DNA of 24,042 nt from a virus: positions 1 through 24,042 of IMG/VR virus record IMGVR_UViG_3300048028_000379; one strand, given 5' to 3'. Below the pieces are notes generated by a model. It made no database searches and was not told where the DNA came from. It was given only the letters and a program-made list of their open reading frames with translations. Below, piece after piece: positions 13,331 to 21,184 of this stretch; position 1 is the first letter of the stretch; every line of letters begins with the position of its first letter. A program made the position numbers and the translations under genes.

Positions 13331-14059
13331 ATGCAAACTTACACAATAATTAACAAATCGAAAGGGTCGCCTGATAATAGTCAGAACACGCTTTTGCACC
13401 TTTACAATCAAACTCTAGGCTCCGGCGCAAGAGTTGCTCAGGGAGACGGCACAGCTACCGGTTTGATTTTGTTTGCTAATGATTTTGGAGTTGAAAACAC
13501 GGCTGGATTTCACACTAAAATTGGCACGCTTGCCTCGGCAAACCGAATTGTCAATTACCCTGATGGGAATGGTTTTATTGTTTTAGGGGATGGGACAGGG
13601 ATCTCTAACGTTTCAGATTTCAGAGAAGCACTTGACGATCAGAACAAAATTCTTGCAGCAGATTTTGCGACGACAAGCAACACGCCTCAAGCTGTAAGCG
13701 GTTTTAATCTTGCTCTTGAAACTAGTAGCATCTACAAGCTTTCGGCTGTTTTTAGAGTGCAAGGTACAGTTGCTTCTCATTGTATTAGACCACGCTTGAC
13801 AGGTCCGAGTTCTTCATTGTCATATCTAACGGCAAAGTTTAACGTTAACAATGAGACTATCGATATTAACGCTTTTGATCAGGATGCTAATTTTGCCAGT
13901 TTTGAATCTACTGTTGCAGAAATAATGACAATTGACGGAATTCTAGCGACAAACTCAGTTAATCCTACTGCAAATCTTGGATTGTCTATTAAAAGCGAAT
14001 CAGCAGGCGACGAAGTTAAGATTCTTGCGGGCTCCTTGTTATCGCTTAAAAAGATGTAA
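13331..14059 (+). CDS. Tail-associated structural protein with beta-sandwich C-terminus
   Basis: A 242-residue protein beginning directly after the preceding stop (TAAATG). The N-terminal half has 'SANRIVNYPDGNGFIVLGDG'; the second half starts with 'AADFATTSNTPQAVSGFNLA' and 'YKLSAVFRVQGTVASHCIRP', a pattern common to decoration-type domains in phage structural proteins. It is probably virion-exposed. No enzyme motif is present. It precedes the tape measure, an unusual place for a surface protein, so a tail-tube decoration role is one option. Confidence 0.6.
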   Translation: MQTYTIINKSKGSPDNSQNTLLHLYNQTLGSGARVAQGDGTATGLILFANDFGVENTAGFHTKIGTLASANRIVNYPDGNGFIVLGDGTGISNVSDFREALDDQNKILAADFATTSNTPQAVSGFNLALETSSIYKLSAVFRVQGTVASHCIRPRLTGPSSSLSYLTAKFNVNNETIDINAFDQDANFASFESTVAEIMTIDGILATNSVNPTANLGLSIKSESAGDEVKILAGSLLSLKKM

Positions 14060-14063
14060 TTAA

Positions 14064-15719
14064 ATGGCTGGTAAAAATGTCGATATTAATTTTCGTACAC
14101 GCGCAGACTCTAAAGGAGCACGCGAAGCGGAAAAAGGCATCAAGAAAGTTGGGCGCACTGCCATCGACACAGACCGGGCGCTTGATAACGTAGAAGACTC
14201 TGCTGCCGATCTTAGACGCGAACTTGATAAGATTGACGGGCTTGACCCAAAGATCAGAACTGACGTTGATAAGCTTGCAGGATCGCTTGAAAAGACGGCT
14301 GTTAGCGGTCGCCAAATGGCAACCGCTCAGGGCAAAAACGCCAAATCGACAAAGAACGCCGGACTTGCAGCGTTAGAATTTTCGCGAGCCGTTGAAGATG
14401 CTCAGTATGGAATGAGAGGTGTGCTTAACAACATACCGCAACTTGTTCAGTTTATGGGTGGCGGCGCTGGTCTTGCTGGCGCTATCTCGTTGGCTGCTGT
14501 TGGATTGACGCAATTGGTTGAGGCTTTATCTAGATCAGGGAAGGAGATTTCAAACCTTTCGATGATTGTTGAGGTTGCGAGGGATCAAATCAACGAGCTT
14601 TACAAAATTGCGGCTAAAGATGGCACTTCGGCAATGCGCGCTCAAATTGCCGCCGTTGTCAGTTCTCTTGATGATCAAAGCGCAGCACTTGCAAGAAACA
14701 CAAGCCTAATCCAAAAAAAGCGACAGGCAGAGCTAGAACTTGCTAAGATTACGCAGGATTTAGAGCTGCAAGAAATTGCAAGGGCAGAAGGAGCTAAAGA
14801 AATTAGCCCCCAAGAGGCTGATGAAAGGCGCAAGCAGCTAGAAATTGCAAAGGTTCAAAGTGCTGCCGATGAAAAGATCTTACAGGGCAGGGAAAAGGTT
14901 GAACTACTTAACGAGCAAAGACTTGCGGCGGGAGCGGAACAAGTAAGGCTTGATGAGAGGATAGCTAAATTACAACAACAAGAGGCCGAAATTCGTGAAA
15001 GGCGTAACGCGCTGCAAAGTCGACGGGAGACTGCTGAGGAAGCAATAGCAAAAGGAGAGGAAGAGAAAAAACAAACGGGGTTTTTAGGTATTGGCTCCAA
15101 AGTTGCTATTGGAGAAGCTAGAATTGAAGGGGCTGAACTCATTTTTGGAGAAGAGCAGCGCAGGCAATTAATACAGGTTGAGGAACAGTTAAACCAGTTT
15201 GAAAGCTCTATTGAAACGCTAAAAGCTGCTAGGCAGGCCGCTGAAGAGCAGCAAATGAATTTAAGTGTTGCGCAGGGTGAGGCGTTTCAAATAGCTGAAT
15301 TAACGGAAACAACTGAGACGCAAGCGGTTGAACTTAAGACTAAGCTGATAGAAGCTAAAGCAAGCAATCAATTAGCAGCAGAAGCAAGAGCAGAGCTTTC
15401 TGCTGGTGTATCGGCGCTTGAGACTGCCGCAAAGGACACTTCGGCGATGACTGAAGCTGATCGCAAACGTGTGGAAATTGCCAACGAGCAATTCCGCAAA
15501 ATAATGGATGACGACACACTGACCGCTGAAGAACTAGGTCAGACGAGTCAAGTTCTTGGTCGCCTTACAACTACGGTAGTCGGAGCCACTAAGGAAAATA
15601 CCTTGATGATCGACCGCTTGCAAAGCACGGTTGACCAATTGACCCAGACAATAGCGACAACAAAAACCAAAAATATCCAATTGACTGAGCGAGTCAATAA
15701 CCAGAATCCCCGGAGATGA
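14064..15719 (+). CDS. Tape measure protein
   Basis: A 551-residue, largely helical protein that sets tail length and is later ejected. It has an N-terminal charged domain ('VDINFRTRADSKGAREAEKG'), a hydrophobic segment around residues 130-155 ('GGAGLAGAISLAAVGLTQLV'), and a very long coiled-coil region rich in A, E, K and Q. With the usual 0.15 nm per residue, a tail of about 80 nm is expected. It overlaps the hub start by four bases (ATGA). The short length suggests a compact siphovirus tail. Confidence 0.82.
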   Translation: MAGKNVDINFRTRADSKGAREAEKGIKKVGRTAIDTDRALDNVEDSAADLRRELDKIDGLDPKIRTDVDKLAGSLEKTAVSGRQMATAQGKNAKSTKNAGLAALEFSRAVEDAQYGMRGVLNNIPQLVQFMGGGAGLAGAISLAAVGLTQLVEALSRSGKEISNLSMIVEVARDQINELYKIAAKDGTSAMRAQIAAVVSSLDDQSAALARNTSLIQKKRQAELELAKITQDLELQEIARAEGAKEISPQEADERRKQLEIAKVQSAADEKILQGREKVELLNEQRLAAGAEQVRLDERIAKLQQQEAEIRERRNALQSRRETAEEAIAKGEEEKKQTGFLGIGSKVAIGEARIEGAELIFGEEQRRQLIQVEEQLNQFESSIETLKAARQAAEEQQMNLSVAQGEAFQIAELTETTETQAVELKTKLIEAKASNQLAAEARAELSAGVSALETAAKDTSAMTEADRKRVEIANEQFRKIMDDDTLTAEELGQTSQVLGRLTTTVVGATKENTLMIDRLQSTVDQLTQTIATTKTKNIQLTERVNNQNPRR

Positions 15720-18697
15720 TTACTATTGCAGGAGAAGAAGGTAAAACGTTTGGGCCTGCACAAATTGATTTTGCAGAAATTGGAGCAAGCGGCTCATTAA
15801 ATTATCAATCGCTTGGTGTTGATGAATTAACTTTTTCAATCGAACCAGAGTATTTAAATGCTAGAGAGCAAGAAATTCCAGAAGAAGGGCAATATATTGA
15901 ACTGTTTGAAAGCTCACAAAGGATTTTTTGCGGGATTGTCACAAGCGTTCAAAACGAATGGGGGCAAGGCAACCTGTCGGTTGATATTACCGTCTCAGGT
16001 CCGTTTTGGTGGCTAGAACAAACTGCGCTTTCTGAAATTGTTGGTGTTGGGAGCGAGTCAAGCGAAAGACCGCAATTTAGATGCGAGATTGGAGGGGTAG
16101 AAAGCCACATTCGGCGGTTGTTTGACAGGATGCAAGATCTTGGTCTACCTGTTGCTCTTGGCGAAATGGACGCTTGTTATGATATTCCTACAACCACATT
16201 TCAAGATGCTTCGTTTGCAAGAGCCTTGTCTGAACTTCTTAGAATGGTACCTGATGCGGTCGGTTGGTTTGATTACTCAACAACTGGTCATCCGGAGTTT
16301 AGAGTTTCGCGAAGAATAAACGAAGAACTGCAAAAAATCTCAAGACCGGAAGACGCAACATTTAAGTATATTGGCAGCGATTTAGGCGCTCCGGGTAATT
16401 TAAAATTTCGAGGTATTGCAGAAAGTAATGGGAAAATTTTCTGCACTCCTTACAATAATAATCACATATTATTGATTGATCCTCTAGATGATACTACTAG
16501 TGAAGCTGGTGTTGTTATTGCCAATTTAGGGGGTAATATGATTGACACAATCAACGCAAGTGACGGTTTTATTTATGCAAACCCTGCTAAATATAGTTCC
16601 TACTTTAGAATTAATCCCTCTGCTGCTGGTACCGTTAGCGACCCTTACATTAGCCCACCCCCTCGGGTTGCTACAGACTCAACTGATTCTTATTTAGGTT
16701 TTAACCCGGAAAATGTAAGAGGAGGCGCAGAAACCAATGGAATTATTTATGCGTCCGTTTATTCTAGAAGCGCAAGTGTAAACAATGGTAAACCATACGT
16801 TTTAAAAGTTGATACTAATGCAAGTAGTTTATTAAACCACCAGTCTCCTTATGGAAGAGATTTACTAGATATAAATTTTCCTGTTGACAATAACGGGAAT
16901 AGAACTGGCGGTATTTATGAAGTTCGCCCAAATTGGGAAACGGAAATTGCCGGGTCTGATTACACATGGATTTATGATAGCTATTATGGCGCTACAAAAG
17001 CGGGAAACGGGAAAATTTATTTAACTCCATATGGTGCTGATAAAATAGTAATTGTTGATCCTGTAACTGATCCTGTAACTAATGTTACAACTGAGTCTGT
17101 TTCAGTTGGAAGTGATCTAATAACAGGAAATGAGCCATATTATACTGCCGCAAGCTGGCCAACAAATCCAGCTCAAGTACAAACAACTACTCTTCATTTT
17201 ACTTATTGGAGTAAGTACTCTGGAGGCACTTATGTCCCAGAAAATGGTTGTATTTATTGTTTTCCTCGACACGCAAATGCAATTTTAAAAATAGATACAA
17301 GTAACGATTCAGCCGTTGAAATACCTTTGCCTCCTGCTTTACGTATTTATAAAGATACTTATTTAAGTGGAACAAATTTCCAATTTGACGGCTACAAATT
17401 AAAATCTTTTTCTTCTGTGTTAGGTCCAGATGGGAAAGTGTATTCAGTACCTGTAGAAATTCCATTTCTGTTTTGGATTGACCCTAAGACTGACGAAATA
17501 GGATACAAAGACATTTCTGTATTGCTTGAGCAATCGGGATCAAATGGAGTCGAGTGGTATTCGTATGGTGTAACATACAAAAACGCAATTTACTTTGCGC
17601 CAATGAAAGCTCGGTATGTTCTAAAACTAGTGTTTCAATATCAAAACGGTGCAGAATTGTTAACTTTAGGATCTGATCCAGTAACCTCTGGATCTTTAGA
17701 AGCTCAATACTCATTAAAGATTGATAGTGTTTCTGTTCCTTATGCTGAAAGGCTTCTTGATGGTTCAATCTCATTTAAAGAAATCTCAGCAGGCTCAACT
17801 TCTGGGACTCGTCAAATTGTTCCTATCAGCGGGCCTGAGCTTGTTGATTTCGTCCCTCCTGATCCAATCGATGGCGTCACAATAAGCACCGCCAACGCAA
17901 TGGCCAACTCGGTCACAGTGCAAAAGACAACGATTGAGAAATTGTTTCCTGTATGGTATCGATTTGAGTCAACTTATCCCTCAATAGCAGCAACAAGAAA
18001 TTTAAATCTTTGGTCTACTGATGCAACTTCACAACAATACTCTGGCGGAGTGACTCCGTTTATTAAATTAGAAGATGGCACAGATTTAGACATCAACACT
18101 CATAACCGTTGGGCTATTATTTACGATCCTGATTTAGAGGTTCCAAGTTGGTTATCTGATGTTGAATCAGTGCAAAAAGCAAGACTCGCAGGAACAGTTT
18201 GGATCTTTGAAGACAATGCCACTATCACAGATGATTGGATCGTTGATCTTATTAATGATTCTGATTTTGTCTTTAGAGTAGTAGGAGGGCCAAACAATAA
18301 TGACACCACTATCTTCTTTGATTTAGATCTTGAGATCCTTTTGCTTGACCGAGAATTGACCAATCAAACGTTTTACAAGCCACTGAGCTACATCTTTGAG
18401 ACTCCCCCGGCTGACTTTGCTGAGAACCTCAGAGCGGCGCAAAACTGGCTTCCTTATATTGGCAGCGTAAACCTAGAAGCAGAAAACCCGCCATTTGTAA
18501 GAAAGACGGGCTCGACGATCAACCTAGCAGGCGGCAGATCTGTCTGGGAGTCGATGGGAGGGCTTGTGCAGGGCGAGACGTTCGATTTGTTTACTAGAGA
18601 GCAAAGTTTATCCCTTGGCCTTCCTGAGCGGCTTACAGGCTCAACACCAGTAACAAGGCTTGAGCGATCCAGCTCTGATAGCCTTATCATCCTTTAG
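15716..18697 (+). CDS. Tail hub/tip protein with an inserted seven-repeat beta-propeller-like domain
   Basis: A 993-residue protein. Residues 1-220 read like the start of tail hub proteins ('VDELTFSIEPEYLNAREQEI', 'SQRIFCGIVTSVQ'); residues from about 645 onward return to hub-like sequence, ending 'ENLRAAQNWLPYIGSVNL' and 'WESMGGLVQGETFDLFTREQ', typical of hub C-termini. Between them (about 221-642) are seven repeats of the type G-K-I-Y-x-x-P-x6-V-L-x-I-D-P, starting near 239, 283, 341, 430, 510, 573 and 623. This is the layout of a seven-bladed propeller. The insert is visibly AT-richer (sampled lines about 33% GC) than the hub parts (47-55%). A surface-binding role for the insert is inferred. 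Confidence 0.8.
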   Translation: MITIAGEEGKTFGPAQIDFAEIGASGSLNYQSLGVDELTFSIEPEYLNAREQEIPEEGQYIELFESSQRIFCGIVTSVQNEWGQGNLSVDITVSGPFWWLEQTALSEIVGVGSESSERPQFRCEIGGVESHIRRLFDRMQDLGLPVALGEMDACYDIPTTTFQDASFARALSELLRMVPDAVGWFDYSTTGHPEFRVSRRINEELQKISRPEDATFKYIGSDLGAPGNLKFRGIAESNGKIFCTPYNNNHILLIDPLDDTTSEAGVVIANLGGNMIDTINASDGFIYANPAKYSSYFRINPSAAGTVSDPYISPPPRVATDSTDSYLGFNPENVRGGAETNGIIYASVYSRSASVNNGKPYVLKVDTNASSLLNHQSPYGRDLLDINFPVDNNGNRTGGIYEVRPNWETEIAGSDYTWIYDSYYGATKAGNGKIYLTPYGADKIVIVDPVTDPVTNVTTESVSVGSDLITGNEPYYTAASWPTNPAQVQTTTLHFTYWSKYSGGTYVPENGCIYCFPRHANAILKIDTSNDSAVEIPLPPALRIYKDTYLSGTNFQFDGYKLKSFSSVLGPDGKVYSVPVEIPFLFWIDPKTDEIGYKDISVLLEQSGSNGVEWYSYGVTYKNAIYFAPMKARYVLKLVFQYQNGAELLTLGSDPVTSGSLEAQYSLKIDSVSVPYAERLLDGSISFKEISAGSTSGTRQIVPISGPELVDFVPPDPIDGVTISTANAMANSVTVQKTTIEKLFPVWYRFESTYPSIAATRNLNLWSTDATSQQYSGGVTPFIKLEDGTDLDINTHNRWAIIYDPDLEVPSWLSDVESVQKARLAGTVWIFEDNATITDDWIVDLINDSDFVFRVVGGPNNNDTTIFFDLDLEILLLDRELTNQTFYKPLSYIFETPPADFAENLRAAQNWLPYIGSVNLEAENPPFVRKTGSTINLAGGRSVWESMGGLVQGETFDLFTREQSLSLGLPERLTGSTPVTRLERSSSDSLIIL

Positions 18698-18880
18698 GGC
18701 AATCTCAGCCTCTTCGCGCCATTCAGACACAGACAAATGGCTCATTGCTGAGACGTAAACCGAATTTGCCTCAAGGGCTCTATTGCTGGCAATGTCTACA
18801 AAGTAGAACACCCCATCGCGGCCACCACCTGCGATCTCAAGACCGAGGTGGCTAATGGCTTTGTTTATGCGGGATCTCAT
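18641..18880 (-). CDS. Small hypothetical phage protein (79 aa)
   Basis: A 79-residue protein started at the ATG at 18880, five bases after the stop of the upstream small gene. 'INKAISHLGLEIAGGGRDGV' and 'FYFVDIASNRALEANSVYVS' followed by 'EWREEAEIAL' form a compact alpha/beta pattern that I associate with common small orphan phage proteins. Its last 57 bases run antisense to the end of the hub gene, with no terminator between the convergent genes. The product is not characterised. Confidence 0.65.
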   Translation of the reverse strand: MRSRINKAISHLGLEIAGGGRDGVFYFVDIASNRALEANSVYVSAMSHLSVSEWREEAEIALKDDKAIRAGSLKPCYWC

Positions 18881-18885
18881 GTTTA

Positions 18886-19134
18886 TTAACGTGATGCAAA
18901 TTCAATTGCTCTTTTGCACGTATCAAAAAAGAAATACGGAAAGTAATCTGATTGCATATCTGGCAAATCGTCTTTTCTCCTAACAGAAAAATGGCTAACA
19001 TCTCCATCACAGTCAGCTTGGAATTCTATAACATACTTGCCGAATTCTCTCTCTGCTTTGTAGCAGCTCCAAGGTTTAATTCTTACAGCAAACCCTGCTT
19101 TCTCTAACTTGTTTCTGGCGTTTTTTAGTTTCAT
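18886..19134 (-). CDS. Small hypothetical phage protein (82 aa)
   Basis: An 82-residue protein from the ATG at 19134. An upstream in-frame start (19209) would cross the inverted repeat at 19184-19202, so the shorter form is preferred. 'LKNARNKLEKAGFAVRIKPW' then 'GKYVIEFQADCDGDVSHFSV' and 'SDYFPYFFFDTCKRAIEFA' form a small alpha/beta domain. It is co-transcribed with the next gene. The leader is ACTAACTAAAAAAACTATT, A-rich without a Shine-Dalgarno sequence. Function unknown. Confidence 0.65.
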   Translation of the reverse strand: MKLKNARNKLEKAGFAVRIKPWSCYKAEREFGKYVIEFQADCDGDVSHFSVRRKDDLPDMQSDYFPYFFFDTCKRAIEFASR

Positions 19135-19183
19135 AATAGTTTTTTTAGTTAGTAGCAGGCTTTTTCCTGCCGACACATAAGGA

Positions 19184-19202
19184 ATACACGTTTTTGGTGT
19201 AT
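19184..19202. promoter_or_regulatory. Inverted-repeat operator candidate (ATACAC-N7-GTGTAT)
   Basis: Perfect six-base half-sites around a seven-base T-rich centre, about 50 bases upstream of the start at 19134. It shares the ACAC-N7-GTGT core and spacing with the repeat at 10324-10340. Confidence 0.45.
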
Positions 19203-19301
19203 GCCACAAGATAAATCGAATGTTTTAGCGCATTTTTATCAAGTGGCTTAAATTAGCAAAAAACTAGTCTGGGTTATCGGTAATTATCTTCATTTTGGTG
19301 G

Positions 19302-19330
19302 TTGACACTAATCAAGGTTAGCTTATTCTA
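19302..19330 (+). promoter_or_regulatory. Promoter-like site A of the TTGAC-N3-AATCAAG family
   Basis: A perfect -35 TTGACA (19302-19307), the AATCAAG block (19310-19316), and a -10 of TATTCT at 16-base or ATTCTA at 17-base spacing. The ATG of the 58-residue gene at 19336 falls about where transcription should begin. Confidence 0.65.
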
Positions 19331-19335
19331 AGCAC

Positions 19336-19512
19336 ATGAAAGACATGAAGTCACTCATCGCAGCGGGAGATCTTAAAGTGATCTCAGGTATTAATTTTAA
19401 CGCAACCACTTTTGAGGTTGCTCCTTCTACTAAAGCAGGAAGGGCTTGGTTTGACGAAAACGTCAGCGAGTTAGCCAGCTCAATTAATGTGCTAAAATCA
19501 GCACTAGTTTAA
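19336..19512 (+). CDS. Orphan 58-residue protein in self-contained cassette
   Basis: A short frame between a promoter-like site and a strong terminator, on the strand opposite its neighbours. The product is soluble, with 'MKSLIAAGDLKVISGINFNA' and 'TTFEVAPSTKAGRAWFDENV', then a short helix. No domain is recognised. A second ATG lies three codons in. Its transcript probably has almost no 5' UTR. The shared control element ties it to the two cassette genes 15 kb away at 4115 and 4576. A moron-type accessory role is inferred from layout alone. Confidence 0.65.
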   Translation: MKDMKSLIAAGDLKVISGINFNATTFEVAPSTKAGRAWFDENVSELASSINVLKSALV

Positions 19513-19529
19513 AGGAAATAAAACTACAG

Positions 19530-19555
19530 GCCGGGGAGAAATCTCCGGCTTTTTT
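19530..19555 (+). terminator. Strong intrinsic terminator after the 58-residue gene
   Basis: GCCGGGGA, loop GAAA, TCTCCGGC (eight pairs, one G-U), then six T. It closes the cassette and lies just beyond the 3' end of the convergent metallophosphoesterase gene. Confidence 0.9.
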
Positions 19556-19559
19556 GTGT

Positions 19560-20696
19560 CTACCCATCACAGCGCGGGCAAATCCAGCCGTGAGTGTAAT
19601 TGTTATAAAGATGCGCTCCGCATTTGCAGATCTTAGCATCCGGCTCAATAAAATGTGTCAGCCTAGCAACCTGACCGTGATCGTATGAATGCACGAACGC
19701 TTCGACTGCTTTAGGGCTCCTATAACCATTCTTCGCGTGCCATGCGTCACTCGCTGAAGGGCTGCGCAAGTATTCGCAAGTGATCCCAATAAAGTCTTTT
19801 CCAGAAATCATGAACTTCGCCGTTTGTTTGTGATGAATGTGATGGAGGTAGATGTATCGGTGAACGCTATTGCTCCACATTTCCGGGCGTTCGGTCGCCA
19901 TCAGAAGCGGCGTGTTTTCCATGCGCGCTCCATCGCCGTGACTAAATGATAAAAGGTTCTTGCCGTAGGCTGTGTATTTGCGATGAGCGATTGAAACATC
20001 AAACGTGATGTTTTTGCTTTTGCGGAAATATGCCTTAATGGTGTGGGCCAGCATAAAACCACTCATAAAATCGTGGTTTGACGGGCAGAAAATAATTTCG
20101 ACATCAGCCAAAGGTAAGCACTTCTCAATTGCGCGCACATACATATCCTTAGCGGCTAAGAAAGCCTCGTGCCAGCTTCCACTAACATCGACTCCTGTGC
20201 CTGCCGTAGTGGTGTTTCTAGGGCTATCTATGTGCAAGCAATCATTGCCGATTACAAAGATAATCTTATCCAAAGGAAACCCGCTTGCTTTCTGAATTAG
20301 CGAGTCAATCCCGGTGTCTACGATTGAGACCGCTTTCTTAATGTCGTAGGATTCCCCGGCCTCGGAGTTGGTCGCATACTTACCGACATGAATATCAGCA
20401 GGATCTAAAATCAAACAATGCGGGTTTTTGACCTTTGCGCGCTTAATCTTCCGCATCTTTGGTGAATACCTTTGAACGTCCTTGATAATGGGATCGAATA
20501 CATCTTCTAGCTGTAACCCGTCTGTTTTGCTGAAGATTGAAAACTTCTCACTCTTATACCAGAAATGCTTTACATTAGACAATGGTAGACCGGCCTCGTC
20601 GCATTGATTGACAAGCTCGGTTGCAACACCTTTTTCTCTAAGCTGCTTTATCAACGTGTATTCGTTTTCGCTGAGTCTTAATCTTGGAACTTTCAT
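19560..20696 (-). CDS. Calcineurin-like metallophosphoesterase with HTH and zinc ribbon
   Basis: A 378-residue enzyme with the full metal-binding set: D101-x-H103-x-G (ADIHVGK), GND at 150-152, NHD at 207-209, SHGD at 252-255 and the histidine cluster LHHIHH at 285-289. The N-terminus ('LRLSENEYTLIKQLREKGVA') reads as a helix-turn-helix-type module, and the last residues hold a CxC...CxxC zinc ribbon. Phage members are often described as DNA-repair exonuclease-like, so a nuclease or phosphodiesterase acting on DNA is likely. The start at 20696 is fixed by an ATGA overlap with the upstream gene; the longer frame to 20753 lies inside that gene. Confidence 0.85.
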   Translation of the reverse strand: MKVPRLRLSENEYTLIKQLREKGVATELVNQCDEAGLPLSNVKHFWYKSEKFSIFSKTDGLQLEDVFDPIIKDVQRYSPKMRKIKRAKVKNPHCLILDPADIHVGKYATNSEAGESYDIKKAVSIVDTGIDSLIQKASGFPLDKIIFVIGNDCLHIDSPRNTTTAGTGVDVSGSWHEAFLAAKDMYVRAIEKCLPLADVEIIFCPSNHDFMSGFMLAHTIKAYFRKSKNITFDVSIAHRKYTAYGKNLLSFSHGDGARMENTPLLMATERPEMWSNSVHRYIYLHHIHHKQTAKFMISGKDFIGITCEYLRSPSASDAWHAKNGYRSPKAVEAFVHSYDHGQVARLTHFIEPDAKICKCGAHLYNNYTHGWICPRCDG

Positions 20697-20983
20697 AATT
20701 TTAGTTTTTTGCGCGTCCTTTCCCAAGCCGGGAAAAATACCTCGTCCATGCACCGGACAACGGCCTCTTGTTCATACCTGTCACACCAGCCAACCCCAGA
20801 CAATAGAAGTGAGGCTTCAACCATTTCATGGCGCAAGGTTAAAGCTAACTCTTTCCCGGCAATGCTAGAGTTGAGCAAAATAATGCGCTCGTCGTGCCGA
20901 TACTGGCCATAACAATCATCAAGCGCCTGCCTTTTGATGGCAATGCGATGCCCTGCAATTGTTACTGATTTAGGAATGGCCAT
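20693..20983 (-). CDS. Small metallopeptidase-like protein with HExxE variant
   Basis: A 96-residue protein from ATG 20983 (a GTG at 20995 would add four). It has the layout of small phage zinc-peptidase-like proteins: beta start 'KSVTIAGHRIAIKRQALDDC', 'DERIILLNSSIAGKELALTL', then 'RHEMVEASLLLSGVGW', and a C-terminal 'EQEAVVRCMDEVFFPAWE'. The usual HExxH is HEMVE here: the second histidine is replaced by glutamate, so activity may be lost or changed. It is coupled to the metallophosphoesterase gene. Confidence 0.7.
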   Translation of the reverse strand: MAIPKSVTIAGHRIAIKRQALDDCYGQYRHDERIILLNSSIAGKELALTLRHEMVEASLLLSGVGWCDRYEQEAVVRCMDEVFFPAWERTRKKLKL

Positions 20984-21011
20984 GATAAAAGGCACTCATC
21001 CAGTAGTTAAC

Positions 21012-21040
21012 AAAAACCCCCGACCAATTAAGGCCGAGGG
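21012..21040 (-). terminator. Intrinsic terminator upstream of the HExxE gene
   Basis: On the minus strand, CCCTCGGCC, a short loop, GGTCGGGGG, then GTTTTTG (five T at 21012-21016). The G-U pairs exist only in minus-strand RNA, which sets its direction. It sits about 85 bases after another terminator and shortly before the start at 20983. Confidence 0.75.
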
Positions 21041-21124
21041 CTTCCGTTATTACTACACACTACTATGAACACAGATCCAGAGAAGACAGAAGAGATTAAA
21101 CATGATTTTTATTGTGTGGCAATC

Positions 21125-21165
21125 AAAAAAAACCCCCTCCCTGCACACAAAAGACAGAGAGAGGG
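21125..21165 (-). terminator. Strong intrinsic terminator after the capsid gene
   Basis: On the minus strand, CCCTCTCTCTG pairs along 11 positions with CAGGGAGGGGG (G-U pairs only in minus RNA), then eight T. It ends the head-gene transcript 20 bases after the capsid stop. Confidence 0.88.
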
Positions 21166-21184
21166 TAAAGAATCAAAACGGATG

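Noticed and set aside
15504-15719. Programmed frameshift between tape measure and hub
   Set aside because: The overlap is a simple ATGA junction with no slippery heptamer; the expected G/GT frameshift would be upstream of the tape measure, and none was seen there either.
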